DNA from: an uncultured Bacteroidota bacterium
GTDB lineage: Bacteria; Bacteroidota; Bacteroidia; Chitinophagales; LD1
Reading direction: 5' to 3'
Length of the DNA: 64,000 nt
Assembly: GCA_903861145.1 (NCBI GenBank)
Contig: CAIOTH010000065.1
Location: 1-64,000, forward strand
The notes beneath the pieces were generated by a model. It did not search any database and was not told the origin of the DNA. It saw nothing but the letters and a program-made list of their open reading frames with translations. Below are positions 10,007 through 18,916 of the stretch, piece by piece. A program made the position numbers and the translations under genes. Each line of letters opens with the position of its first letter. Position 1 is the stretch's first letter.

Positions 10007-10082
10007 GATTCCGTAGCTCAGCTGGTAGAGCAATACACTTTTAATGTATGGGTCATGGGTTCGAATCCCATCGGGATCACCA
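10007..10082 (+). tRNA. tRNA-Lys (anticodon TTT)
   Basis: A complete 76-nt cloverleaf: 7-bp acceptor stem GATTCCG/CGGGATC with one G-T pair, D-stem GCTC/GAGC, anticodon stem ATACA/TGTAT with loop CTTTTAA (anticodon 10040-10042), and T-arm ATGGG-TTCGAAT-CCCAT. The 3' CCA is encoded. A strong terminator follows at once, so this looks like a single-gene transcript. Confidence 0.98.
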
Positions 10083-10085
10083 CCA

Positions 10086-10117
10086 AGGGCTTTCAGTAGT
10101 AACTGAAAGCCCTTTTT
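10086..10117 (+). terminator. Rho-independent terminator of tRNA-Lys
   Basis: A perfect 11-bp stem (GGGCTTTCAGT at 10087-10097 and its complement at 10102-10112) with a 4-nt loop is followed by TTTTT, four bases after the tRNA end. Confidence 0.93.
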
Positions 10118-10246
10118 CATTGATAAAAAGGTATTTCGGGGTATTTCAATTAGCTTTACTGGCTTCCGAAAAAGGGCAAGTAAAAAACGGGGCTATTTTC
10201 CTCATTCGCTGCTCAAAACTCGCTTCTACCGATTTGAGGGTCCGGT

Positions 10247-11965
10247 TCAAACACAGTTTTCTTCTCCAAATGTTATAAGGTCCTGTTTTTTTACCAGATC
10301 AACTATTTTGTTGTATAACACTCTTTCGTCAACAGGTTTTGCAATATAATCACTCATGCCTGCGGCTTTGCATTTAGCCAAATCAACGGTGGTTATATCA
10401 GCAGTTAAAGCAATGATGGGGATTTTGGAATTCATGGTATTGCGGACGTATTCGGTAGTTTCAAACCCATCCATTTCGGGCATCTGCAAATCCATCAAAA
10501 TAATATCGTAAGATTTAGTTTGTAGTTTTTCAATGGCTATTTTCCCATTACCGGCAATATCGCATTCAAACCCGAAATCAATCAATATTGTTTTCATCAG
10601 TAATTGATTGAGTGCAATGTCTTCCACCACCAATACCTTTACGTTTTTAACTTCTCTATGCAATTCAACTATTCCCTGGTCCAAGTCAACTTCAACTTTT
10701 GTTTTTTGAAAACTTAATACGAAACTAAAAGTTGACCCCTCATCAATTTTGCTTTTTACATTAATACTTCCCCCCTGTTGTTCTACTAATTGTTTAACAA
10801 TAGCAAGTCCTAATCCAGTTCCCCCATACAACCTCGCAGTGCCGCTGGTCGCCTGGTGAAAATTTTCAAAAATATTTTCTATTTCATTTTCAGGTATTCC
10901 AATTCCGCTATCGGTAACTGCAAATTCAATTGCTGCTGTCGCTTCATCCTCACTCAGCAAGCGAACACTTACCGTAATTTCTCCATTTGTTGTAAACTTT
11001 ACGGCATTGCCAACAAGATTTAAAATAATCTGGTTCAACCGCACCGAATCGCCCATCAATACTTCTGGAATTAAATGATCAAATTCTTTAACCAACACTA
11101 AATTTTTATCCCGGATTTTTGTTTCAAGCAAATGAAGCGTTGCGGAAATGGAAGACATTAACTTAAACGGCACCTGCTCAAATGCCATCTTTCCCGCATC
11201 TACCTTCGCAAGATCAAGTATGTCATTAATTAAAACAATCAAAGCATCTCCCGATATTTTAATAGCATTTAAGTATTCTTTTTGTTTTGCATCTAATTTT
11301 GTATTTAACACAACATTGGTAAACCCGATAATCGCGTTCATTGGTGTTCTTATTTCGTGGCTCATATTAGACAAAAACTGCTGCTTTGATTTCACTGCAG
11401 CCTCTGCTATTCGCGCGGCACTTTCAGCTTTAATTCTCGCCTCTTCTGCAAGCCTTGCGGCCACCTCAGCAAACATTCTTGCCTCTGTCAATTCTTTTTC
11501 AAACCTTATTCGCTCAGTAATATCAATGTTAAGCGCTTTCATTTGTTCCTTTTGAACCAATAATTCCTGGGTCTTCTTATACAGATCCACAAAAACAGCC
11601 ACCTTTGCTTTTAATATTACCGGGGAAAACGGTTTAATCATATAATCAACTGCACCCGCCAGATACCCCTTGAAAATTTGTATGGCACTATCCATGCTCG
11701 CAGTTAAAAAGATAATAGGAATATGTTTAAGCTTTTCTATTTGGCGAATCCGTTCTACTGTTTCATACCCATCCATTTTAGGCATTTGCACGTCCATTAA
11801 TATAATTGCAAACCCTTCCTCGTCGTTAAGAATTTCCAATGCATCCATTCCTGAACATGCTTTGACGCATAAATAATTCTCATGAGCAAGAATTACTTCT
11901 AGTGCGAACAAATTTTCGGCCCGATCATCCACCAATAAAATTTTAACAGGGCAATTTGCTTTCAT
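10247..11965 (-). CDS. Hybrid histidine kinase, REC-coil-HisKA-HATPase-REC
   Basis: About 572 residues from ATG 11965; an in-frame TTG two codons upstream is less likely. It begins with a receiver domain (LLVDD, phospho-acceptor Asp58 in LMDVQMP, Lys111). A helical Ala/Glu-rich linker (about 155-195) follows, then HisKA with SNMSHEIRTP (His203), an HATPase domain (TDSGIGIPENEIENIFENF, GGTGLGLAI) and a second receiver (LMDLQMPEMDG). There is no membrane segment, so it is a soluble relay protein. It is the last gene of the cheR-cheB-kinase-kinase operon and starts 29 bp after the CHASE3 kinase, so it probably receives signal from that protein. Confidence 0.93.
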   Translation of the reverse strand: MKANCPVKILLVDDRAENLFALEVILAHENYLCVKACSGMDALEILNDEEGFAIILMDVQMPKMDGYETVERIRQIEKLKHIPIIFLTASMDSAIQIFKGYLAGAVDYMIKPFSPVILKAKVAVFVDLYKKTQELLVQKEQMKALNIDITERIRFEKELTEARMFAEVAARLAEEARIKAESAARIAEAAVKSKQQFLSNMSHEIRTPMNAIIGFTNVVLNTKLDAKQKEYLNAIKISGDALIVLINDILDLAKVDAGKMAFEQVPFKLMSSISATLHLLETKIRDKNLVLVKEFDHLIPEVLMGDSVRLNQIILNLVGNAVKFTTNGEITVSVRLLSEDEATAAIEFAVTDSGIGIPENEIENIFENFHQATSGTARLYGGTGLGLAIVKQLVEQQGGSINVKSKIDEGSTFSFVLSFQKTKVEVDLDQGIVELHREVKNVKVLVVEDIALNQLLMKTILIDFGFECDIAGNGKIAIEKLQTKSYDIILMDLQMPEMDGFETTEYVRNTMNSKIPIIALTADITTVDLAKCKAAGMSDYIAKPVDERVLYNKIVDLVKKQDLITFGEENCV

Positions 11966-11994
11966 TTTCAATAAAAATTATTCGGCTATTTCAT

Positions 11995-14900
11995 TTATTT
12001 ACTTAACCATACACGCATCAATGATAGCAAGCGTTCCACATCAATTGGTTTAGAGATGTAATCATTAGCACCTGCATCCATGCACTTTTGTTTATCGTCT
12101 TTCATGGCTTTTGCCGTGAGTGCAAGTACAGGCAAGTTTCTGAACTTTCCCTGGGCTCGCATTCGTTTCATTGCTTCGTAACCGTCCATTTCCGGCATCA
12201 TAATATCCATTAAAACCAAATCAATATCAGCATGCGTGCCTAACATTTGCAACGCAATTTTTCCATTTTCCGCCTTTATTATTTCCATTCCGCGTTCTTT
12301 TAAAATTTGGGATAATGCAAACACATTTCGCGTATCGTCGTCCACCAATAATATCTTTTTCGCACTAAATACAGCCTCTTTATCCTGTAGATTATTTATA
12401 GTAAACTGTTTTGATTTCGGTAAGTTACTGATGGTTCGGTGAAGGAAAAGAGAGGTTTCATCTAATAAACGTTCTTCCGATTTTACGCCTTTTATAATAA
12501 TGCTCTCCGCATACTTCTGAAGCTCACTGTTTTCTTCTTTTGTAAGCTCCTTACCCGTGTAAATAATAATGGGCGGAATATTATGCCCTTGTACATCCTC
12601 TAATTTATGGATAAGGTCAAACCCGCTTATGTCCGGCAATCCAATATCCAGTATAATGCAATCAATTTGATTCTGCGCATAAATATCCAGGGCATCTTTG
12701 CCGGTACCGGCTTCAAAACATTTTACATCACCATTTCCAATAAGTACGCGCATTGCCTTCCTGGAATTCTCACTGTCCTCTATGATAAGCAGGTTCCTAA
12801 TTTTTCTGCTGATAAAATTTTCGATTCTGGTAAATGTTTCCTCTAACTCTTTTTTACCTACCGGTTTCATCAAATATTCGATGGCTCCCTCTTTGATAGG
12901 TTGCAGCGAACGATCATCGGCCGAAATAATATGCACTGGTATATGCCTTATCGACAGAGTTGCTTTTAATTCATGCAATACCTGGTGGCCGTTCATACCC
13001 GGCAGGCCCATATCCAGTATAATGGCCTGTGGCTTGTATTTTGCGGCAAGCAATAACCCATCTTCTCCGGTTGCCGCCGATAAACATTTAAAACCCTTTT
13101 GGTTGGCTTGTTTTAAAAATATAGAGGCGAATTTTAAATCGTCTTCAATAATGAGTACTACTTTATCATCACTGATTAGTGAATCTCTGTCATCTTCTAT
13201 CGAAGGATAATTCAGATATTCGGTATCGCTTGCAGAACGGGGTTTGTATAAGATTGGGTTAAAAGTAGCTGTGCTACCAGGTTCAAATTCCTGGTGTATT
13301 TTCAAGGGAATAATAAGCGAGAAGGTCGAGCCCTCATTCAATTTACTGCTCAGCTTAATTTCGGCGCCTAATAATTTTGCGAGTTCGCGCGAGATGGAAA
13401 GCCCTAAACCCGTACCGCCATACTTTCTAGAAGTTCCTCCTTCAGCCTGTTGAAAAGCCTCAAATATTGCCATCTGTTTGTCTTCTGCTATGCCAATACC
13501 TGTATCGGTAACAGAAATCATTATTGTGCTCTCTGTATATCGCCCAATATTTAAACTTACACTGCCTTTTTCGGTAAATTTTAGCGCGTTGGATAAAAGG
13601 TTTTTCAATATCTGATTCAATCTTTGTGGATCAGTGTGGATAGATTCTGGCAATCCTTTATCTAATGTGCAGGTTAGCTTCAATCCTTTTTGTTCGGCAT
13701 GGTGTTTAAAATCCCGAAGGAGTTCATCTGTAAAATTTATCAGTGGTACGCGTTCAATATTGATTGACATTTTTCCCGCTTCAATCTTGGAGAGGTCAAG
13801 CACTTCATTGATTAATACCAGCAGATCATGACCGCTTTTATAGATTATTTCAGCACTTTCAACCTGGATAGAATCCAGATTTTTCTTTCTGTTTTCCGAT
13901 AAATCTTTCGATAGAATAAGTAAACTATTGAGCGGTGTTCTTAACTCATGCGACATGTTTGCCAGGAATTCAGATTTATACTTGCTGCTTATTTCCAATT
14001 GTTTTGTTTTCTGTTCAATGTCGTATTTTGCAGTTTCAACCTCTTTGTTTTTTTCTTCTAATGACTGGGTTTGTTCTTCCAATTCTTCATTCGACATTTG
14101 CAACTCCTCCTGTTGCTGTTTCAGGTTTTGTGTCTGTTCTTCCAGTTCTTCATTCAATTGTTTCAACTCTTCCTGTTGTGACTGAAGTTCCTCCGTTTGT
14201 TGTTGCGTTTCTTCAAATAGCGCTTTCAGTTTGGTTCTTGATTGCGAAGAGTTAAAGGCAGTGCCAATGTTCTCGGCAACTATGTTTAGAAATTGTATAT
14301 CAAGTTCCGAAAATTCGTGAACGGCACCGATTTCAATAACACCCTTTAGTTGTCCGGCATACTGGAAGGGGAAAACAATAATGTGCTTTGGTGATAAATT
14401 TCCAAGCCCTGAATTAATTTTAATATAGTCTGCCGGAACTTCGCTAAAGATGATGGTCTTTTTTTCCAATGCAGCTTGTCCAACTAATCCTTGCCCTAGT
14501 TTTACAACATAGGTGCTATCTTTCCCGTTGTCAAATGCATAACTACTAACCAGGTTTAACTGGTCATTTTCAGCAAGATAAATTGCGCCAATCTGAGCTT
14601 TTAAATAGGCTGTAAGTTGAGTAATTACCTCCTGTGCAAGCGCAGTTATTTCCTTTTCGCCTTGAATTTTGTTGTTGAGTTCGGTGTTACCTGTAAGCAG
14701 CCAGTTTTTATTGGTGGCTTCTGCTTCTGCTTTTTTAAGTGCCCTCAAATTGGTAGTAACTATGTTGAATACAACAACAAGAACGATAATAATGAGTAGC
14801 AACAAGAGGCCAAAAACAAGATTAAAAGTGAAAGCATCCTCAGCGCTTGTTTGTTTTCTTTCTGCAAGTAATGCATGTTCTATTCCCTGCGCTCCCTCAA

Positions 14901-15360
14901 TTGTTTTTCTTATACCGTCTTCTATTCGTTTTCCTTCTCCTGAAGCAATTGATTCCTTTGCTTTTTCAAAACCCTTTCTGCGTAGTTCTATAGTTCTGAT
15001 AAAATAATCATTATGACTCTTTATTTCCTTCTGCAATTCCTCAATGTTCTTTTGCTGATTAGGATTATCCTTTGTTAATTCCTTTACTTTATCAAGGTGT
15101 TCAATAGCTTTTGTATTGGCATTTGAAAAAGGTTCCAGGTAGGTCTCATCACCTGTAATAACAAAACCCCGTGTGCCTGTTTCGGCATCAATCGAACAAA
15201 CTAATATTTGTTCGAATTCGTACAATACCTGGTTGGTATGGTCTACCCAGGCATTTGAAGCAATAAGTTTTTCACTGTTTTTAAAAGAGAAAACTGCGAC
15301 CCCAATTAATATCAGCGCGCAGGCAATAAATCCGGTTAATATTTTTCTGGCAAGGGTCAT
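11995..15360 (-). CDS. Membrane hybrid kinase, CHASE3-GAF-coiled coil-HisKA-HATPase-3xREC
   Basis: 1121 residues. TM1 (about 7-26) and TM2 (about 180-202) bracket a CHASE3 sensor with the signature DAETGTRGFVITGDETYL. A GAF domain (about 240-370) and a long Glu/Gln coiled coil (about 380-460, repeating EELxxxxEELEEQTQ) lead to HisKA (LANMSHELRTP, His471) and HATPase (DTGIGIAEDK, GGTGLGLSIS). Three receiver domains follow, from about residue 738 to the end, the last with VLMDIMMPEMDGYE. CHASE3 kinases sense unknown periplasmic stimuli. Gaps of 10 and 29 bp to its neighbours show operon structure. Confidence 0.94.
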   Translation of the reverse strand: MTLARKILTGFIACALILIGVAVFSFKNSEKLIASNAWVDHTNQVLYEFEQILVCSIDAETGTRGFVITGDETYLEPFSNANTKAIEHLDKVKELTKDNPNQQKNIEELQKEIKSHNDYFIRTIELRRKGFEKAKESIASGEGKRIEDGIRKTIEGAQGIEHALLAERKQTSAEDAFTFNLVFGLLLLLIIIVLVVVFNIVTTNLRALKKAEAEATNKNWLLTGNTELNNKIQGEKEITALAQEVITQLTAYLKAQIGAIYLAENDQLNLVSSYAFDNGKDSTYVVKLGQGLVGQAALEKKTIIFSEVPADYIKINSGLGNLSPKHIIVFPFQYAGQLKGVIEIGAVHEFSELDIQFLNIVAENIGTAFNSSQSRTKLKALFEETQQQTEELQSQQEELKQLNEELEEQTQNLKQQQEELQMSNEELEEQTQSLEEKNKEVETAKYDIEQKTKQLEISSKYKSEFLANMSHELRTPLNSLLILSKDLSENRKKNLDSIQVESAEIIYKSGHDLLVLINEVLDLSKIEAGKMSINIERVPLINFTDELLRDFKHHAEQKGLKLTCTLDKGLPESIHTDPQRLNQILKNLLSNALKFTEKGSVSLNIGRYTESTIMISVTDTGIGIAEDKQMAIFEAFQQAEGGTSRKYGGTGLGLSISRELAKLLGAEIKLSSKLNEGSTFSLIIPLKIHQEFEPGSTATFNPILYKPRSASDTEYLNYPSIEDDRDSLISDDKVVLIIEDDLKFASIFLKQANQKGFKCLSAATGEDGLLLAAKYKPQAIILDMGLPGMNGHQVLHELKATLSIRHIPVHIISADDRSLQPIKEGAIEYLMKPVGKKELEETFTRIENFISRKIRNLLIIEDSENSRKAMRVLIGNGDVKCFEAGTGKDALDIYAQNQIDCIILDIGLPDISGFDLIHKLEDVQGHNIPPIIIYTGKELTKEENSELQKYAESIIIKGVKSEERLLDETSLFLHRTISNLPKSKQFTINNLQDKEAVFSAKKILLVDDDTRNVFALSQILKERGMEIIKAENGKIALQMLGTHADIDLVLMDIMMPEMDGYEAMKRMRAQGKFRNLPVLALTAKAMKDDKQKCMDAGANDYISKPIDVERLLSLMRVWLSK

Positions 15361-15370
15361 TTTTGTTTTA

Positions 15371-15949
15371 TTATTTGTGAGCTTGGGGTTGAGTTATTTC
15401 TATTAGTAAAGCAATTATGTCATTCAACGGCAAAACATAATCAACCTGCATTGCAGCAATTACTGAAGCGGGCATATACCTAGATTCTGCGGTAGCGGGG
15501 TCCTGCGCGATGGTTAATCCCCCGCATTCTTGTATTCGTTTCATGCCTTTGGTTCCGTCATTATTAGAACCGGTGAGTATTATGCCAATTAATTTGTTTT
15601 TATAGGCTTCGGCAGCCGATTCAAACAGTACGTCAATGGAAGGCCTTGCATAATTTACCCGTTCATCTATGGTAAGGGAAAATGTTTTATCCTTTTCAAT
15701 CAGCAAATGATAATTGGGTGGAGCGATGTAAACATTTCCTTTTTCAATTTTTTCCTTTTCATCGGCTTCTTTTATTGAGAGATTGCTTTCGTCATTTAAA
15801 AGTTTTATCCATTGTGTATCTGAATGCGCGCTGATATGCTGCACTATGATAATGGGCGTGCTGAAGTTCTTCGGCAAAAGAGAAAACATGATTTTCATCG
15901 CCTTCATTCCTCCGGAGGAAACTCCTATTACAATTGCTTCGTAATGCAT
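15371..15949 (-). CDS. cheB: Stand-alone CheB methylesterase/glutamine deamidase domain
   Basis: 192 residues that correspond only to the catalytic domain of CheB. The catalytic triad is visible as Ser11 (IGVSSGG), His38 (IIVQHIS) and Asp131 (LTGSNNDGTKG). There is no N-terminal receiver domain, so activity is probably not controlled by direct phosphorylation as in enteric CheB. It sits 6 bp after cheR and 10 bp before the CHASE3 kinase. No methyl-accepting chemotaxis protein is in the window, so the kinase coiled coil is a plausible alternative target. That target is an inference. Confidence 0.92.
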   Translation of the reverse strand: MHYEAIVIGVSSGGMKAMKIMFSLLPKNFSTPIIIVQHISAHSDTQWIKLLNDESNLSIKEADEKEKIEKGNVYIAPPNYHLLIEKDKTFSLTIDERVNYARPSIDVLFESAAEAYKNKLIGIILTGSNNDGTKGMKRIQECGGLTIAQDPATAESRYMPASVIAAMQVDYVLPLNDIIALLIEITQPQAHK

Positions 15950-15955
15950 TTCTAT

Positions 15956-16780
15956 TTAGTAATCCTTTTTATAGATCCGTTGCTTTTTATCTACCTCCGT
16001 GTAATCTTCATTCAAATCAGTAAAGCGTAAACTTTCTTTTGAGCCTAAGCATAAAATGCCTCCGTTAACCAGGCTATCATAAAAAAGCCGTTGTACTTTG
16101 TTCTGCAAATTCCTGTTAAAATAGATAAGTACGTTTCTGCATAATATCAGTTGCACTTCTGCAAATACACTATCGGTTACCAAATTATGATTAGCCCATA
16201 CAATATTTTTTTTCAAGGATTGATTCATGATTACGTTATCATAACTGGAAGTGTAATAGCCCGAAAAAGATTCTTTTCCACCTGACAATTGATAATTGGT
16301 GGTATATTCCTTCATCATCGAATTAGAAAAAATCCCCTCTTTTGCGTGGCTCAAGGCCAGTTGGTTAAAATCAGTAGCATAAATGGTTGTTCTATCATAC
16401 AAGCCTTCTTCCTGCATAATGATGGCCATTGAGTATGCTTCCTGGCCCGTTGAACAACCAGCGTGCCATATTTTTATAAAAGGATAAGTTTTTAAAACTG
16501 GTATAACATTTTCCCTTATTGACCTATAAAAGGCCGGGTCACGAAACATTTCGGTTACTGTTATTGATAGGTCCTGCAAAAGTTTGGAAGCAAATGCTTC
16601 ATCATTCAGCACCTTAGATTGCATTTGAGAAATATTTTCTAATCCCGACATCGCTCTACTGTTCATGATCCTGCGCTTGATGTGTGCTTCGGAATACTGC
16701 CTGAAATCATAACCATATTTCTGATAAACGGCTTCCAGTAATAATGAAATTTCCAATTCCGTCGTGTCTATATCTCTCAT
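15956..16780 (-). CDS. cheR: CheR-type protein-glutamate methyltransferase
   Basis: 274 residues, normal for CheR. The N-terminal helical domain (YGYDFRQYSEAHIKRRI) is followed by the SAM site IWHAGCSTGQEAYSMA and the ATDFNQLALSHA segment that contacts SAM; LILCRNVLIYFN matches the conserved CheR C-terminal strand. It would transfer methyl groups from SAM to glutamates of a signalling protein. It is the first gene of the operon with cheB and two hybrid kinases, without CheA, CheW or receptors, so a non-flagellar signalling role is likely. Confidence 0.93.
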   Translation of the reverse strand: MRDIDTTELEISLLLEAVYQKYGYDFRQYSEAHIKRRIMNSRAMSGLENISQMQSKVLNDEAFASKLLQDLSITVTEMFRDPAFYRSIRENVIPVLKTYPFIKIWHAGCSTGQEAYSMAIIMQEEGLYDRTTIYATDFNQLALSHAKEGIFSNSMMKEYTTNYQLSGGKESFSGYYTSSYDNVIMNQSLKKNIVWANHNLVTDSVFAEVQLILCRNVLIYFNRNLQNKVQRLFYDSLVNGGILCLGSKESLRFTDLNEDYTEVDKKQRIYKKDY

Positions 16781-17175
16781 TTTAACGGGTAAATTTTCCC
16801 TTTGATAGGTTGCTTAATTCTTCGCCGCTATTTTACAGCGGGTATTCACATTGTAGTTGATAGATAATCCGGGATTAGATTCTCATTAAAATGAACGCTA
16901 CGAAGTTGCGTAGCTACAGGTATGTAATTGTTACATAATCTTGGAAATAAGTTGCATAATTCACGCTATTTGTATTGGCATGTGATTATAGGTGCAAAAC
17001 GCTAAGCGCAATACTTTGAGCAATCACGCTGTCTTAAGCAACCGTTAAGAAACGTGTGGTCGTTGTGCCAAAGCTTTTGCCTGAGGCTTGCTTTGCTCGG
17101 CCGTTGGCAATCTAATAAAGCTCTGTGCTGACGGTAGGGATTGTTCCCGGCATTTTAAGACAATTTCAAATACAG
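16781..17175. other. Intergenic region upstream of cheR
   Basis: 395 bp between the 3' end of the GT83/39-like gene and cheR, both on the minus strand. I find no credible ORF. A 6-bp stem-loop (GCTACG/CGTAGC, 16897-16914) lacks a good T-run in either direction. The cheR promoter must lie here but no convincing TAnnTTTG was found near 16780. Confidence 0.5.
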
Positions 17176-18840
17176 CTATTTTACCTTCACCATTATGCGC
17201 TCGCTGTTAGTTGCAAGTATCATCGCATCTTGCTTATTAAAGCAAAAATAAAGCGCGTAGTTACCTGGTGTTGGCGGGGCAGTTATTGTAAGGGTTAATG
17301 TGTCGCTTACATTAGTTGCTGTCAATGTCTCATTGGCGTCCATAGCCCCCATAAAGGTTTCGGGTTTATCAAAAATGTAGCAAATGTTGGGCTCCATACC
17401 AGTCAGCTTTTTAAGAGGGCCTACCCCGGGAAACCGATTTTTGGCAACCACCTTTACCTGGCATCTTTCATTAACTTTCATTTCAGTTGGTTTATTAAGA
17501 ATGTGGATTCTTACTTTCCCAAAGCCCCAATAATCATCTATCCATTTATAGGGTATTGTGTCATGGCCGGCAACAATGTTGCTATCGGCTTTTATATACC
17601 AACCGGGAGAGACCAGCATTACCTTTTTACCCAGCATGTCATCCTCATAATGCCAAAAATCGAACTGGTTGCCCCTGCCCCAGGGAATATTATGTGAGAA
17701 GCCTGTATTATGGGCATAAAACATATATTCCGACGCCTGTTGGTACGAATTAAGAAAAATAACCGGCTTCCCTTTAGCCTCTTGCTTAATTGCAGTAGCC
17801 CATTTACGCCATCTATGAAATTGGTTATAGACGGGCCAGCTCGAATCTTCCACCGGAAAGGTTAGTAATACTTTCGTACCAACAATTCCAATAATTGAAA
17901 TCGCTGAAATTGGCTTCAGCCATTTCCACAAGCCTTTGTTTTCAACCAGGTATTTATATGATAAAGTAACTAGCGGAATCCAGCAGGTAACCGTCCAGTT
18001 TGGTTCAATATGCCCTCGGTACGACATAACTAAAAAGAACAGAAGAAAACCGCCAAGGTTAAATAACAATACCCTTTGCCATACGTTTTGCGTTTTATAT
18101 TTAAAGGCACAGTACAATAATGGAATAGAGGCTAAAGGTCCCAAAATCACCAGTTGGCCGGTCAAATAATCAATACTGTTTTGAAAAGAAAACGAACTTT
18201 CGTTGCGCTCAGCCAAATGATATTTAATGGATCTCAAATCATGATTAAACTGCCAAACAATGTGGGGCATATAGCAAACCACCGCAGCTACCAGAATGAA
18301 ATAAAACGAGCGATATTTAAAAATACGCGGAGCTGCCAGCAAGGTGAAAACAATAATGAGTACCGCATGGTATTTGCTGTACAGCATTCCACTAATGGCT
18401 ATTAGAAGTAAAAGCGCCGATGCTTCCCCCTCAGTTTGCAGATATTGCTTAAGCGCAAAAAAGAAAAGGGCAGCAAAAAACAACAGAGGCACATCGGGCA
18501 CAGCAAAGTTTACCAGTAAATGAAGCGGTACTATTGAAATGATGATTCCAATAAAAAGCCACTCATTTTCGGGCTCAACAATTTTATACATCAACCAAAG
18601 CGTACCGGTAGAAAACAGCAAAACAAAAAAACGCACCCCCAGCTCATTGGCAAACAACATGGTGCCCGCTTTAATCATTAAGGCAATCATAGGCGGGTGG
18701 TCAAAATAACCCCAGGCAAGGTTTTGGGCATAAAGCCAGTAGTAGGCTTCATCAGGAATAAGCTGGGTAAAGCAGGCCTGCCACAAAGCAAACAGCAACC
18801 ATAGCGGAAGAAAAATATTAATAAAGGGGTGTGACTTCAT
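17176..18840 (-). CDS. ArnT/PMT-like membrane glycosyltransferase (GT39/GT83 superfamily)
   Basis: 554 residues with about ten or more hydrophobic segments in the first 330 residues and a soluble C-terminal region. The first periplasmic loop carries LIPDEAYYW and, a little later, YFDHPPM, the Asp-Glu and acidic-Pro motifs typical of polyprenyl-phosphate-sugar-dependent GT-C enzymes such as ArnT and PMT. It should move a sugar from a lipid carrier onto a lipid or protein in the periplasm; the acceptor is unknown. The next gene on the same strand is a GT11 enzyme, so the two may serve one surface glycan. Confidence 0.87.
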   Translation of the reverse strand: MKSHPFINIFLPLWLLFALWQACFTQLIPDEAYYWLYAQNLAWGYFDHPPMIALMIKAGTMLFANELGVRFFVLLFSTGTLWLMYKIVEPENEWLFIGIIISIVPLHLLVNFAVPDVPLLFFAALFFFALKQYLQTEGEASALLLLIAISGMLYSKYHAVLIIVFTLLAAPRIFKYRSFYFILVAAVVCYMPHIVWQFNHDLRSIKYHLAERNESSFSFQNSIDYLTGQLVILGPLASIPLLYCAFKYKTQNVWQRVLLFNLGGFLLFFLVMSYRGHIEPNWTVTCWIPLVTLSYKYLVENKGLWKWLKPISAISIIGIVGTKVLLTFPVEDSSWPVYNQFHRWRKWATAIKQEAKGKPVIFLNSYQQASEYMFYAHNTGFSHNIPWGRGNQFDFWHYEDDMLGKKVMLVSPGWYIKADSNIVAGHDTIPYKWIDDYWGFGKVRIHILNKPTEMKVNERCQVKVVAKNRFPGVGPLKKLTGMEPNICYIFDKPETFMGAMDANETLTATNVSDTLTLTITAPPTPGNYALYFCFNKQDAMILATNSERIMVKVK

Positions 18841-18916
18841 GAAGTGCCAACTACGCTTAGTTATTACCGAATATAAGCTTTTACACTAACCCGAAATTGC
18901 AACAAACCAACCTACA

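Noticed and set aside
10048-10278. 76-codon open frame overlapping tRNA-Lys
   Set aside because: Begins inside the tRNA and runs through its terminator. Not a gene, and no integrase or duplicated tRNA end was seen, so an attachment site is also not supported.
16897-16914. Stem-loop GCTACG/CGTAGC as a terminator of the GT83/39-like gene
   Set aside because: Only 6 bp, more than 250 bp after the stop, and followed by a weak T stretch.
17026-17056. Second ECF-like promoter (AGCAACC ... GTCGTT)
   Set aside because: The spacer is 15 bp, the -10 part is weak and no plus-strand gene or terminator follows.
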